Source of the DNA: Brachyspira sp949287565
GTDB taxonomy: Bacteria > Spirochaetota > Brachyspiria > Brachyspirales > Brachyspiraceae
Length of the DNA: 64,000 bases
NCBI RefSeq assembly: GCF_036997615.1
Contig: NZ_JAWLQA010000007.1
Strand: one strand, 5' to 3'
In this document: one piece after another, positions 26,726-36,484 of the stretch
Numbering within the stretch: position 1 is the first letter of the stretch
How the letters are laid out: each line of letters opens with the position of its first letter
Translations under genes and position numbers: made by a program
Notes under the pieces: generated by a model
The model's database searches: none
The model's input: only the letters and a program-made list of their open reading frames with translations
What the model was told of the DNA's origin: nothing

Positions 26726-29479
26726 TTATTCTATTAATTTATTTTGTATATAATTAATTTCTTTTAATATTATATTTCTAGCTTCTAAATCTCTACCCCA
26801 TACAGCTTTACTTAATGCAGTTTGATAATTATTCAAAGCCTCTTTAAGTAAATTTTTTGTATTGCTATCTATATATCTTTCAGCTCTGAATTTATAAATA
26901 TCTGCTAAAAGTTTATAACCGCTGTAATCATCAGGAACTAATGCCAAATAATTTAAAGCATAGGTTTCAGAGTTTGTATCATTTTTTAAATTATTAAGAT
27001 AAACTAAAGCAGCCCTATAATTAGCAGCAGCATAATTCTTTCTCATTCTAATTATACTTTCATAATCAGATAATGCAGATTTAGTATTGCCCATAAGCTC
27101 TTTTATATAGGCTCTTTGATAAAGATAATTAATATTATTACCATCAAATGATAAAGCATTATTAATTATATTCAAAGCTTCAGTATAATTTCCAATTTTG
27201 GTATAAATTTTTGAAGCAGCATAAAGCTTATCAGGATTATTTGCATTTTCAGTAATTAACTTTTTAAGCTCTTCAGAAGAAGGATTATAATTTTTTATAT
27301 TAACAGCACTTTCAGCTACATATATAGGATTAACGTTTAGATATTTTAAAGCTCTGTTATAAGATAAAAGCGAATATTCATATAGATAAGCTCTATTATA
27401 CGCTCTTCCTAATAATAAATCCTTTCCTCCATTAACATTAATATATTCTGTAATTCCATTAATTATATTAAATCCTTCTATATTATATTCATATATGTAT
27501 GCTTCAGCAAGTTTTATTCTATTATCTATGTATGCAGGTGAAATTCTCAAAACTTCTTTCATAGTAGAAGATAAACTTACATAAGCATTTATATTATCAT
27601 AATAGCCTATAGAACTTAAATAAGAATCTATATACATTTCATTTTGAACTGCAACAGCATCATAATTGCTTCTATTTCTTCTAACAGCTAAAGCTGCAGT
27701 TTTAGTTGCATCTTCGTATCTTTTATTCTTATACAAATATGCAGCATAAAGTCCATAAGTTGTTGATTCAATCTGTTTTATATATGCAACATCATAATTT
27801 TTATTTCTTAAATCAGATATATAAGCTAAAGCCTCATTAAATTGATTAAATTTAATAAATTCAAATATTCTATCTGTTACTAAATTTAAATTTAATTTTA
27901 ATTCCTCTTCCCAGTATTCGGTAGCTCTTATATCTATAGCATCTCTCTCTTTTTGATAAGCTGATGTATCATTATTTGAAGCTCTAATGCCTAATAACTT
28001 TCTAAGTAAAAATACATTATTCACACTTATTGTATTAGAATTAAAATTTTCTTTCAATATATTTATAGCTTCATCTATAGAACCTAAATTATTATAAGCA
28101 TCAGCAATATACCCTATTCTAAGCTGTTCCTCATTTCCTTCAAATTTATATTTAGAAAGAAGCTGCATTATATCAACATAATACTTTTGCTGCTTTAACA
28201 ACTCTGCTTTATCTAATATCTTGTTATATTCAATATTATTCAATAAGCTATTTGCAATATCTTTATAAGATTCTACAGATTTTAATAATTGAGAAGCCTC
28301 ATCATATCTTTTTTGTCTTATTAAACTCTTACTATAATCAATTTTATTTTCATCAGAAATATTATACAAATTTAGAATTTGAGAGATTATTCTATCCGGA
28401 TAATAACTATACCCTAAATCATACAGCATAGATGCAAATGTTTCATATAATCTAGGTTTATTATATGTATATTCTAATCCTCTTTCTATTATTTTTATAG
28501 CTTCAGTTTCATTTTTCTCATATAAATATATTTGAGCTAATATAGCATAAGCCTCATCAAAATCTTTTACAGATGAAATAAGTTTTAATAATATACTTTT
28601 AGCATTATTATAATCTTCTAAAGCAAAATATGTTTTAGCTAAAGCAACAGTTATTTCAGGATAATCTTTAGAATATGAAGAAATATTATTTAATATATTT
28701 ATAGCATTTGTATAATTTTGAGAAGCAAAACTTCTATCCCATGCATATATTTCTTTTTTTACTACAGCATTACTTATTTTTGTTTGAATTCTAATTTTAT
28801 CTTCATAGTTAGAATATCTAGCATTTTTATAATTATCTATAGCATTGTCATACTGATTATTTAAATAACTTATATCCCCAAATCCTTCATTAGCATAAGA
28901 ACTATTCTCTTTTAAGCAAGCATTAAAGTAATAATCAGCACTCTTAACATCACCGTTTTTTAAAGCAGAATTACCAGCTAAAAAAAGCCAATAAGAATTA
29001 TTAGTTGTTTTATAGGCTGTTATACATGCTCTTAAAGTTTCTTCATATTCATTAATAGTATCAAAAAACTCATAAGTCAAACCATAAACAGTATCATAAT
29101 CTTTTTCTTCTATATATAAAGATAAAAGCTTTTTTAAATCTAAAGAAGCATAATGAAGATCTGCCCTTCTATAATATGAAAGCCCTCTAAGATAATATAT
29201 TTCATAATAATTATTATAATTAGTTTCTAAAGAATTGCATAAATTAATTGCGTCAAAAAAATTACCATCTTGAATGAATTTTCTAACTCTATCTAATTCT
29301 TTATTTAATTCATATTGAGTATTTTCAGGTAAAGCCGTTTTATTAGTATTTACATTTATAGTTTCTAAGGTTATATTAGCATTTCTATCACTCATTACAG
29401 TATGATATTGTAAAATATCTCTAGAATATGCCGAAATATATATAGAAAAAATTATAAATAAAATTTTATTTATTTTCAT
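26726..29479 (-). CDS. Large secreted TPR-repeat protein
   Basis: The 917-residue protein begins with a signal peptide (residues 1-19, ending 'ISAYS'). The remainder is built from TPR units, seen as repeated 'A..Y...G....A......L' patterns such as 'GDVKSADYYFNACLKENSSYANEGFGDI' in shorter pieces across about residues 50-910, perhaps 20 or more. Such solenoids act as scaffolds; in spirochaetes many are periplasmic. The partner is unknown. It is divergent from the glycosyltransferase gene, which is 70 bases away. I see no catalytic domain. Confidence 0.8.
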   Translation of the reverse strand: MKINKILFIIFSIYISAYSRDILQYHTVMSDRNANITLETINVNTNKTALPENTQYELNKELDRVRKFIQDGNFFDAINLCNSLETNYNNYYEIYYLRGLSYYRRADLHYASLDLKKLLSLYIEEKDYDTVYGLTYEFFDTINEYEETLRACITAYKTTNNSYWLFLAGNSALKNGDVKSADYYFNACLKENSSYANEGFGDISYLNNQYDNAIDNYKNARYSNYEDKIRIQTKISNAVVKKEIYAWDRSFASQNYTNAINILNNISSYSKDYPEITVALAKTYFALEDYNNAKSILLKLISSVKDFDEAYAILAQIYLYEKNETEAIKIIERGLEYTYNKPRLYETFASMLYDLGYSYYPDRIISQILNLYNISDENKIDYSKSLIRQKRYDEASQLLKSVESYKDIANSLLNNIEYNKILDKAELLKQQKYYVDIMQLLSKYKFEGNEEQLRIGYIADAYNNLGSIDEAINILKENFNSNTISVNNVFLLRKLLGIRASNNDTSAYQKERDAIDIRATEYWEEELKLNLNLVTDRIFEFIKFNQFNEALAYISDLRNKNYDVAYIKQIESTTYGLYAAYLYKNKRYEDATKTAALAVRRNRSNYDAVAVQNEMYIDSYLSSIGYYDNINAYVSLSSTMKEVLRISPAYIDNRIKLAEAYIYEYNIEGFNIINGITEYINVNGGKDLLLGRAYNRAYLYEYSLLSYNRALKYLNVNPIYVAESAVNIKNYNPSSEELKKLITENANNPDKLYAASKIYTKIGNYTEALNIINNALSFDGNNINYLYQRAYIKELMGNTKSALSDYESIIRMRKNYAAANYRAALVYLNNLKNDTNSETYALNYLALVPDDYSGYKLLADIYKFRAERYIDSNTKNLLKEALNNYQTALSKAVWGRDLEARNIILKEINYIQNKLIE

Positions 29480-29549
29480 AGCAAGTCCTTATTTATCATT
29501 TCAAATATCGGAAAGGGATTTGGTATATTTTAATTATGACGGATAAAAA

Positions 29550-30632
29550 ATGAAAGAAATTATTGTACTAATATCTAATGCCAGCAATACAAAAGATAAA
29601 TCTAATCAACTTATGCTTAATATGGTAGAACATTTTTATAAATCATCTATAAGAATAACAGTATTTTCAAAATCATTTCCAAAAAACTTTCCAGCTTATA
29701 TTGCAAGAAAACATTTATCTTTATTATTTTTCAAAAAGTCAGCAAAAGATATAGCAAATATGGCTGAAAATGCTGATGCCATCATAGCTATAGATTTTCC
29801 TATGAATATAATAGCATCTATGGCTAAAAATATTTTGATAAAAAAAAGAGTAAATAAATTGCCTGTAATAGTATGGTATACTTTAAATTTCCAAAATAAT
29901 TTATATTTTCAGGAAAAAAAAGACAGTAAAACAAAATTAATAGATAAAAGACTTATGAAATTGGATTATGAGCATACTAATAATATTGATATAATAATAT
30001 GCGGAAGCAAGAAAACTAAAGATAGACTATTATATTTACACAAAGATATAAAAAATATAGAGATAATACAGCCTTATTTCTCTCCTTACATATTCATTAA
30101 TAATAATGCTAAAAAAGAAAAAGATAAATCAATAGTAATATTCTATAATAAAGAAGATAGTATTTTCAAATGTACAGCAGCTTATGCACAGTATTTGAAA
30201 GAAAGTGATGATATATATAAATTAAAAATAATAGGATATGATAAAGAATTAAAAGAAAATATTCATAAATTAGCTATAGAACAATATGTAGAATTCATAG
30301 ATGAAGATGATAATTCAAAAATAGGAAAAGAAATAGAAACTGCAAACTGCATGATAATACATAATATAAAAGATTCTTTCTATACTCAATTAATAGCAGC
30401 TTGGCATTATAAAACATTGCCTATAATAGATGCTAAAAGTTCATCTGCAGAAATAGCTTCTGATGATAAAAATGCATTAATATACGATTCTAAAAATCCA
30501 ATATCAATAATATCAAAAATTAAAAAGATGACTGAAAATAAAAAATCTTATGAATTATTTATGTCATCAATAGAAGAAATGCAAAACACAGATGAAATAT
30601 TACAATTAATCTATAATTTCAATCATAATTAA
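29550..30632 (+). CDS. Glycosyltransferase-like protein (GT-B fold, GT4 type)
   Basis: The 360-residue protein has a two-lobed layout. The first lobe contains 'ADAIIAIDFPMNIIASM' and 'PVIVWYTLNFQNNLYF'; the second begins near 190 with 'KSIVIFYNKEDSIFKC' and includes 'YKLKIIGYDKELKENI', 'QYVEFIDED' and a late 'AAWHYKTLPIIDAKSSSAEIA' region that corresponds to the nucleotide-sugar binding part of GT4 enzymes. The usual E-x7-E motif is weak (about 'SAEIASDDKNALI'). It probably transfers a sugar to a glycolipid or surface glycan; the acceptor is unknown. It is a single gene with its own terminator. Confidence 0.65.
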   Translation: MKEIIVLISNASNTKDKSNQLMLNMVEHFYKSSIRITVFSKSFPKNFPAYIARKHLSLLFFKKSAKDIANMAENADAIIAIDFPMNIIASMAKNILIKKRVNKLPVIVWYTLNFQNNLYFQEKKDSKTKLIDKRLMKLDYEHTNNIDIIICGSKKTKDRLLYLHKDIKNIEIIQPYFSPYIFINNNAKKEKDKSIVIFYNKEDSIFKCTAAYAQYLKESDDIYKLKIIGYDKELKENIHKLAIEQYVEFIDEDDNSKIGKEIETANCMIIHNIKDSFYTQLIAAWHYKTLPIIDAKSSSAEIASDDKNALIYDSKNPISIISKIKKMTENKKSYELFMSSIEEMQNTDEILQLIYNFNHN

Positions 30633-30636
30633 AAAT

Positions 30637-30664
30637 AAAAAAGGAGGATAATTCCTCCTTTTTA
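30637..30664. terminator. Bidirectional terminator between glycosyltransferase gene and dnaJ
   Basis: Stem AGGAGGA/TCCTCCT extended by A/T pairs (30637-30648 with 30653-30664), loop TAAT. It suits both convergent genes. Confidence 0.9.
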
Positions 30665-30690
30665 TAATTATTGTAATTATTAATTTACTA

Positions 30691-31821
30691 TTACCAATTA
30701 GTTTTATTAGGTTTTCTTAAAGTAGGTTCATCATTAGCAGGCATAACCTTTTTAAGCTCATTAAATAATCTTTTTTCTTCAGCAGATAATTTAGATGAAA
30801 CATCTATATTAACTACAACAAATAAATCACCTCTTCCGGATCTATTTATATGAGTAGCACCGCTTCCTTTTAATTTAAATATTTGTCCGCTATTAGTTCC
30901 TGCTGGAATTTTTATTTTAACTTTCTTTTTATCTAAAGTTTGTATATAAATATCAGCACCTAATGCAGCTTGTGCGATATTAATACCTACTTCTGTTATT
31001 AAATCTATACCGTCTCTTACAAAATAAGGATGCGGACTAACATGTATATACAAATATAAATCTCCTGCTATTCCTCCGCCTATAGCCTCACCTTCTCCGC
31101 TTACTCTAAGCTGAGTATTATCATCTATACCTTTAGGAATATTAACAGAAATAGTTTTAGTCTTCTTAACAGTACCAGTTCCTCTGCAGTTTTTACAAGG
31201 AGTTGTTACTATAGAACCGCTTCCATTACATCTGCTGCATGTTCTTCTTACACTGAAGAATCCCTGAGCCATTCTAACTTCTCCGCTTCCTCCGCAGGTA
31301 GGACAAGTTTGTGTTTTTGTACCAGGTTCTGCACCTGTACCATGACAAACATCGCAAGTATCATTTTTATCTAATTTAATTTCCATTTTCTTTCCGAAAA
31401 CAGCATCTTCTAAAGATAAAGTAACATCATGTCTTATATCGTTACCTCGTCTTTGAGATCTTGAACCTCTGCCTGAAAATCCGCCTCCAAAAAATGAACT
31501 GAATATATCATCTAAATCACCGAATCCGCCGCTGCCGCCGAACATAGATGAGAAATCAAACCCGCCTCTTCCGTAAGCATCAGCAAAATCACTATGAACA
31601 CCTTGAAAACCAAATTGATCATATTGAGATCGTTTTTTCTCATCAGATAAAATCTCATAGGCTTCAGTAGCTTCTTTAAATTTTTCTTCGGCTTCTTTAT
31701 TACCTGGATTTCTATCCGGGTGATACTGCATAGCTAATTTTCTATATGCTTTTTTTATTTCATCACTAGTAGCGGTTTTTACCACTCCTAATACTTCATA
31801 ATAGTCTCTTTTTTCTGCCAT
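30691..31821 (-). CDS. dnaJ: Chaperone DnaJ (Hsp40)
   Basis: The 376-residue class I J-protein has the J-domain with 'HPDRNPG' (His-Pro-Asp about 34-36), a Gly/Phe-rich stretch ('GRGGFDFSSMFGGSGGFGD'), four CxxCxGxG zinc repeats ('CDVCHGTG', 'CPTCGGSG', 'CSRCNGSG', 'CKNCRGTG') and the client-binding C-terminal domains. It stimulates DnaK ATPase. It lies on the same strand as dnaK and grpE but is separated from them by five genes. A second, small J-domain gene starts just upstream (43 bases). Complete and typical in length. Confidence 0.96.
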   Translation of the reverse strand: MAEKRDYYEVLGVVKTATSDEIKKAYRKLAMQYHPDRNPGNKEAEEKFKEATEAYEILSDEKKRSQYDQFGFQGVHSDFADAYGRGGFDFSSMFGGSGGFGDLDDIFSSFFGGGFSGRGSRSQRRGNDIRHDVTLSLEDAVFGKKMEIKLDKNDTCDVCHGTGAEPGTKTQTCPTCGGSGEVRMAQGFFSVRRTCSRCNGSGSIVTTPCKNCRGTGTVKKTKTISVNIPKGIDDNTQLRVSGEGEAIGGGIAGDLYLYIHVSPHPYFVRDGIDLITEVGINIAQAALGADIYIQTLDKKKVKIKIPAGTNSGQIFKLKGSGATHINRSGRGDLFVVVNIDVSSKLSAEEKRLFNELKKVMPANDEPTLRKPNKTNW

Positions 31822-31864
31822 TTCTCATATCCTCTATATAAATTTATCTTTAATTATTAAAAAA

Positions 31865-32155
31865 TCATTTTTTTCTTCTGCCTAATATTAAACCCAATCC
31901 AAGACCTGCAGCAGCCAAAGCTCCAACAACATATTTATTTGAAGCTAAATATTTAATATTATACTGCATACGAGTCTCATTATTAGATAAAATCTCATAA
32001 GCTTCATTTATATCTATAAATTTTCTATTAGCTTCTTCATCGCCTGGATTTCTATCCGGATGATATTTCATAGCTAATTCTCTATAAGATTTTTTTATTT
32101 TCTCATTACTAGAAAACATATTAACATCAAGTATTTTATAATAATCTTTATCCAT
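31865..32155 (-). CDS. Small membrane J-domain protein
   Basis: The 96-residue protein is a J-domain (residues 1-66, 'DYYKILDV', 'MKYHPDRNPGDEEANRKF' with the HPD motif) followed by a single hydrophobic segment 'VVGALAAAGLGLGLILG' (about 76-92) and 'RRKK'. It thus looks like a tail-anchored co-chaperone that would recruit DnaK to the inner membrane. It lies 43 bases upstream of dnaJ on the same strand. The J-domain is clearly related to that of the neighbouring dnaJ, which suggests local duplication. Confidence 0.85.
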   Translation of the reverse strand: MDKDYYKILDVNMFSSNEKIKKSYRELAMKYHPDRNPGDEEANRKFIDINEAYEILSNNETRMQYNIKYLASNKYVVGALAAAGLGLGLILGRRKK

Positions 32156-32196
32156 AATAAATATCCTTTAAAATTATATAAAAAATATCAATACAT

Positions 32197-32889
32197 TTAT
32201 TTTTCAAAAAACATTAAACTTTCAACCACTAATAATAAACCTGAAGAAACCCATATAGCTCTAATTCCAATCATATTAGTAAATAAAGTTCCTAAAAAAG
32301 CTCCTAAAGCAAAAGAACATAATATCGTAATATACATTAAACTTTTTTTTAATCCCGTTTTATCTTTATCAAATAAAAATTTAAATAAATTCTCAGAAGC
32401 AGATCTCAAATTACCAGTACACATATTTGTAACATAAGAAAGTCCTTCTACTTTATTAAATGTTATCATAAATATTGCTGACATAAATGATATACTTCCT
32501 ACAATTATCGTATCTGAAAATGTTTCAGGAAGTATTCCAACTATAAACATCAATATAGAATTTATTAAAATGATAACATATTCAAATTCAATTATCTTTC
32601 TTTTATTCAAAATTTTCTTTATATACAAAGCAAAAAAAATTCCAACAACAAAAATTACAATAGATATAAAATAATGCAGAGTATCTTTGAATTGTTTTCT
32701 CACCAAACCCATAGCAAAAAATATTATATTACCAGTTTGAGCATAAGCAAAAACTCCTCCCCTAGTAATATAAGTATAGGCATCAACAAAACCGCCAACC
32801 ATAGTAAGTATAGAAGCTATATATATAGTTTCGGTTGTATGTATGGATTCATTTTTTCTTTTAATAAAAGCTATAATTTTATTTTTCAC
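32197..32889 (-). CDS. YoaK-family (DUF1275) membrane protein
   Basis: The 230-residue protein has about six transmembrane helices and the family signature 'GGFVDAYTYITRGGVFAYAQTGNIIFFAMGL' in short form near residues 32-62, plus 'FMSAIFMITFNKVEGLSYVTNMCTGNLRSASE' in the middle. DUF1275 proteins are inner-membrane proteins of unknown transport role. It sits between the small J-protein and the Rpn-type gene, with 41 bases to the former. No enzymatic residues are recognised. Confidence 0.85.
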   Translation of the reverse strand: MKNKIIAFIKRKNESIHTTETIYIASILTMVGGFVDAYTYITRGGVFAYAQTGNIIFFAMGLVRKQFKDTLHYFISIVIFVVGIFFALYIKKILNKRKIIEFEYVIILINSILMFIVGILPETFSDTIIVGSISFMSAIFMITFNKVEGLSYVTNMCTGNLRSASENLFKFLFDKDKTGLKKSLMYITILCSFALGAFLGTLFTNMIGIRAIWVSSGLLLVVESLMFFEK

Positions 32890-32948
32890 TTATCTGCCTT
32901 ATTTTTATTGCCAAATATTATAACACAAAAAAATATTTTTTAAATAAG

Positions 32949-33830
32949 TTACAATTTAATAATTTCTTCTATGCTTAAACCTGTTATTTTACTTATTAAA
33001 TTTATATCAAGATTTTCATTCTTCATATTTCTAGCTAATGCATATTTTTCTTTTTCTATACCTTTTCTTTCAGCTTCTTTCAATTCATAATCAAGCATTC
33101 TTTTATTAAAATACTCATCTGCCTCTTTTATTCTGTAGCTGTCTATTAAAGGATTGGTATGCACAAACGATTCAGATTTTAATTTCACTTCTTCAAATAT
33201 AGTATCTTCTTTCAATAAATTTTCCATTTTATCCCCCTTAAAAAATTTTAACCAAGATAAAAATTTCTTTTCTGCCTCATTATAATTTGAATCAAAATTA
33301 AATTTAGGAAGCTCTATATAATGAAGCTGGCAATGATTAGTAAGTATTTTGTTATGCTTGATCTCTTTTAAAACATAGCAAGTATGAATATCATTTATAT
33401 CATACATCAAATTAAAATTCAAAATATTTATACTTATTACCGGACATAAATTATTATAATTTTCACCCTTATTTAACATAACGGCATAAGCATTAGCCCA
33501 GTAAAATAAACTTCTGTAAATAAATTCAATATTACCCTGCGATTGTATTTCTATTATAACAACCTCTCCGCTATCAGTAATGCATCTTATATCCATTACC
33601 GACTCCTTTCCTTCTAAATATTTACTTAAATTAAAAGGATTAAGAATCTCAGCTTTTACAAAAGTTTTGAAATGCATATTTTTCATAACAGAATTTATAA
33701 AACTAAGTATTATTCTTTCATTTCCTTTTTCTGAAAATAAATATCTTATATAGCAGTCATTTATTCTATTAATATTATCAACAGTGATAATTTCTTTTTT
33801 AAGTTTTTCAAGATACTCTGAATATTCCAT
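32949..33830 (-). CDS. Rpn-family recombination-promoting nuclease / PD-(D/E)XK transposase-like
   Basis: Read from the ATG at 33830 the protein has 293 residues. The frame extends to a TTG at 33887, but that codon is the -35 box. The core 'MDIRCITDSGEVVIIEIQSQ' near residue 85-100 has the D...ExQ catalytic pattern of the Rpn (YhgA-like) group, followed by 'YRSLFYWANAYAVML'. The C-terminal tail 'NMKNENLDINLISKITGLSIEEI' is the usual short helical element. Rpn proteins are DNA endonucleases that stimulate recA-independent recombination and often occur in many copies. AAAGG precedes the ATG by eight bases. The gene has its own promoter. Confidence 0.85.
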   Translation of the reverse strand: MEYSEYLEKLKKEIITVDNINRINDCYIRYLFSEKGNERIILSFINSVMKNMHFKTFVKAEILNPFNLSKYLEGKESVMDIRCITDSGEVVIIEIQSQGNIEFIYRSLFYWANAYAVMLNKGENYNNLCPVISINILNFNLMYDINDIHTCYVLKEIKHNKILTNHCQLHYIELPKFNFDSNYNEAEKKFLSWLKFFKGDKMENLLKEDTIFEEVKLKSESFVHTNPLIDSYRIKEADEYFNKRMLDYELKEAERKGIEKEKYALARNMKNENLDINLISKITGLSIEEIIKL

Positions 33831-33858
33831 ACCAGCCTTTAAAAATAGTTGTATGTTT

Positions 33859-33887
33859 ATTATACTAGTATTATGGTAAATTGTCAA
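33859..33887 (-). promoter_or_regulatory. Promoter of the Rpn-type gene
   Basis: Minus strand TTGACA (33887-33882), 17 bases, TATAAT (33864-33859). It decides the translation start: the ATG at 33830 is about 22 bases downstream of the predicted transcript start. Confidence 0.8.
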
Positions 33888-33913
33888 AGAACAAAAATTT
33901 TAAATATATTTTA

Positions 33914-34345
33914 TTATTTAGCACCATTAGCTTTTAACAATTCTGCTATCTCTGTGTTTCCTTCTTTTAAAGCAGAACTCAAAGCTGTTTTAACACCATC
34001 TTTGGCATTTATATCAGCTCCTGAGTCTATTAAAAGCTCAACCATTTCAAAATCTCCAATATAAGAATAATAAATTATCATTAATCTGTATATGCATGGT
34101 ACATCATTTACGCTATAATAAAATGAAACATTATTAGAATTTAATCTTAATTTAGTTTCTGTATTAGAAGCACCAGCTATAATAAGCTCTTTTACTATAT
34201 CTCTATGACCTTTTAATAAAGCATATTCTAACGCTATATTAAGTTCATTATGTCCAAACTCTTCTGTTGTTTCTAATATGTTTTTTACTTTCTCTAAATC
34301 TCCAAGTCTGGCTGCTTTTACTAATTCTATATTTCTTTTCATCAA
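33914..34345 (-). CDS. Small cytoplasmic ankyrin-repeat protein
   Basis: The 143-residue protein has no signal peptide. It contains about four ankyrin units ('ALEYALLKGHRDIVKELIIAGAS', 'YYSYIGDFEMVELLIDSGADI', 'ALSSALKEGNTEIAELLKANGAK'). It is probably a cytoplasmic protein-binding module. It lies downstream of dnaK behind a terminator-like hairpin. The partner is unknown; a chaperone link is only suggested by position. Confidence 0.8.
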   Translation of the reverse strand: MMKRNIELVKAARLGDLEKVKNILETTEEFGHNELNIALEYALLKGHRDIVKELIIAGASNTETKLRLNSNNVSFYYSVNDVPCIYRLMIIYYSYIGDFEMVELLIDSGADINAKDGVKTALSSALKEGNTEIAELLKANGAK

Positions 34346-34365
34346 TTACTTCCTAATAAACATTA

Positions 34366-34417
34366 AAAATATAGGCGGCTGAAAATCAAACCTTAAAAAT
34401 TAACTTCCAACCGCCCA
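34366..34417 (-). terminator. Terminator of dnaK
   Basis: Minus-strand stem GGGCGGTTGGAA (34416-34405) with TTTTCAGCCGCC (34385-34374), fully paired with two G-U pairs, then TATATTTTT. It lies about 50 bases after the dnaK stop at 34470. Confidence 0.8.
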
Positions 34418-34469
34418 TTAGACTTTATATATTCAACTTTTACTTTTTATCTATTTTATTATTTGTCTA

Positions 34470-36392
34470 TTATTTATTGTCATCAACAACTTCATAATCA
34501 GCATCAACTACGCCGTCATCTTTTCTGCCTGAATCTTGGCTGTTATTTTGCTGTGCTTGTTGTTGTCCAGCATCAGGCTGTGCTTGCTGCTGAGCTCCTG
34601 CTTGTTTATAAAGTGCCTCTGAAACTTTGCTCCAAGTAGCCTGTAAATCGTCAGTAGCTCTTTTAATATTGTCTGTATTATTAGAATCTACTGCTGATTT
34701 CAATGCATTCATTTTTGATTCTATCTCAGATTTATCAGAAGGAGGTAATTTATCTCCGGACTCTTTCAATAATTTTTCTGTCTGATAAATCATATGGTCA
34801 GCATTGTTTTTAGCTTCAACTTCTTCTTTTTTCTTTTTATCTTCTTCAGCATGTTTTTCAGCGTCCTGAACCATTTTGTTTATTTCATCTTCGCTAAGTC
34901 CGCTTGAAGAAGCTATTGTTATTTTCTGCTCTTTACCAGTACCTAAATCTTTAGCTGTAACATGTACGATACCATTAGCGTCAATATCGAATGAAACTTC
35001 GATTTGTGGTACTCCTCTTGGTGCAGGTGGTATTCCTACCAAGTCAAATCTTCCAAGCTCTCTGTTGTCATTAGCCATTTTTCTTTCACCTTGTAATACT
35101 CTAATAGTTACAGATGATTGATTGTCTGCTGCTGTAGAGAATACTTGTTTTTTGTTTGTAGGTATAGTAGTGTTTCTGTTTATTAAAACAGTCATTACTG
35201 AACCTTCTGTTTCAATACCAAGTGAAAGCGGAGTAACGTCAAGAAGAAGAACATCTTTAACATCACCTTTAATGATACCGCCTTGTACTGCAGCACCCAT
35301 TGCTACTGCTTCGTCTGGGTTTACACTTTTATTTGGTTCTTTTCCAAATATGTTTTTAACTGTTTCCTGTACTAAAGGTACTCTTGTAGAACCTCCAACA
35401 AGTATAACTTCATCTATATCGCTAGTAGAAAGTCCTGCATCTTTCAATGCTTTTTCACATGGGATACGAGTTTTTTCTACTAAATCTCTTACTAAATCCT
35501 CAAATTTTGCTCTTGATAAAGATACATTCAAGTGTTTAGGGCCTGATGCATCTGCTGTCAAGTATGGCAAGTTAATATCAGTTTGTAATGAACTTGAAAC
35601 TTCTTTCTTAGCTTTTTCAGCAGCTTCTTTTAATCTCTGTAAAGCCATTTTATCATTATTCAAGTCAACGCCTGTATCTTTCTTAAACTCATCAATTAAC
35701 CAATCGATAATAGCTTGGTCAAAGTCATCACCGCCCAAGTGAGTATCACCGTTTGTACTTTTTACTTCAAATACACCATCAGCTAATTCAAGTATAGATA
35801 TATCGAAAGTACCGCCGCCCAAGTCATAAACTGCGATTTTTTCATCTTTCTTTTTCTCCATACCATAAGCTAAAGCTGCAGCAGTAGGTTCGTTTATTAT
35901 TCTTAATACATTAAGTCCAGCAATACGGCCAGCATCTTTAGTAGATTGTCTTTGGCTGTCATTGAAGTATGCAGGTACTGTAATGATTGCATCTGTTACA
36001 GTTTCACCTAAATATTCTTCTGCTGTTTGTTTCATCTTTTGAAGTATTCTTGCACTTATTTCTTGCGGAGTGAAGTTTCCTTCTAAAGTTTTAATTTTTA
36101 CTTTTCCGCCATCTTCTATAACAGTATAAGGCATTCTTGAACGCTCTTCTGTTACTTCAGCATAAGTGTTACCCATAAATCTTTTAATAGAGAAGATTGT
36201 ATTTTCTGGGTTAGTTACCATTTGGTTTTTAGCAGGCTGTCCTACTAATACTTCGCCTTTATTTGTAAATGCTACTACAGAAGGAGTTGTTCTGTTTCCT
36301 TCAGCATTTGTTATTACTACAGGTTTACCGCCTTCCATTACTGATACACATGAATTTGTTGTTCCTAAATCTATTCCAATTATTTTACTCAT
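34470..36392 (-). CDS. dnaK: Chaperone DnaK (Hsp70)
   Basis: The 640-residue Hsp70 is complete: 'IGIDLGTTNSCVSVMEG' at the start, 'VYDLGGGTFDISILEL' near residue 195, 'VILVGGSTRVPLVQ' near 335, linker 'VLLLDVTPLSLGIETEG' near 389, substrate-binding domain, and an acidic lid ending 'DDGVVDADYEVVDDNK' with the usual EEVD-like bacterial tail. It works with GrpE and DnaJ in the cytoplasm. GGAG stands eight bases before the ATG. Immediately upstream are a 69-residue gene (36485-36694) and grpE. No CIRCE sequence was seen upstream. Confidence 0.98.
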   Translation of the reverse strand: MSKIIGIDLGTTNSCVSVMEGGKPVVITNAEGNRTTPSVVAFTNKGEVLVGQPAKNQMVTNPENTIFSIKRFMGNTYAEVTEERSRMPYTVIEDGGKVKIKTLEGNFTPQEISARILQKMKQTAEEYLGETVTDAIITVPAYFNDSQRQSTKDAGRIAGLNVLRIINEPTAAALAYGMEKKKDEKIAVYDLGGGTFDISILELADGVFEVKSTNGDTHLGGDDFDQAIIDWLIDEFKKDTGVDLNNDKMALQRLKEAAEKAKKEVSSSLQTDINLPYLTADASGPKHLNVSLSRAKFEDLVRDLVEKTRIPCEKALKDAGLSTSDIDEVILVGGSTRVPLVQETVKNIFGKEPNKSVNPDEAVAMGAAVQGGIIKGDVKDVLLLDVTPLSLGIETEGSVMTVLINRNTTIPTNKKQVFSTAADNQSSVTIRVLQGERKMANDNRELGRFDLVGIPPAPRGVPQIEVSFDIDANGIVHVTAKDLGTGKEQKITIASSSGLSEDEINKMVQDAEKHAEEDKKKKEEVEAKNNADHMIYQTEKLLKESGDKLPPSDKSEIESKMNALKSAVDSNNTDNIKRATDDLQATWSKVSEALYKQAGAQQQAQPDAGQQQAQQNNSQDSGRKDDGVVDADYEVVDDNK

Positions 36393-36484
36393 AATAAATT
36401 TCTCCTTTTATTCAATATTACTAAATCTTTTAATATTAAAATTAATATTTAATGTATTTTAAATTGTTTATATATTATTTGTTA

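Noticed and set aside
35122..35742. 206-residue plus-strand open frame opposite dnaK
   Set aside because: It lies wholly inside the conserved dnaK gene on the other strand; codon content and composition are those of an antisense shadow.
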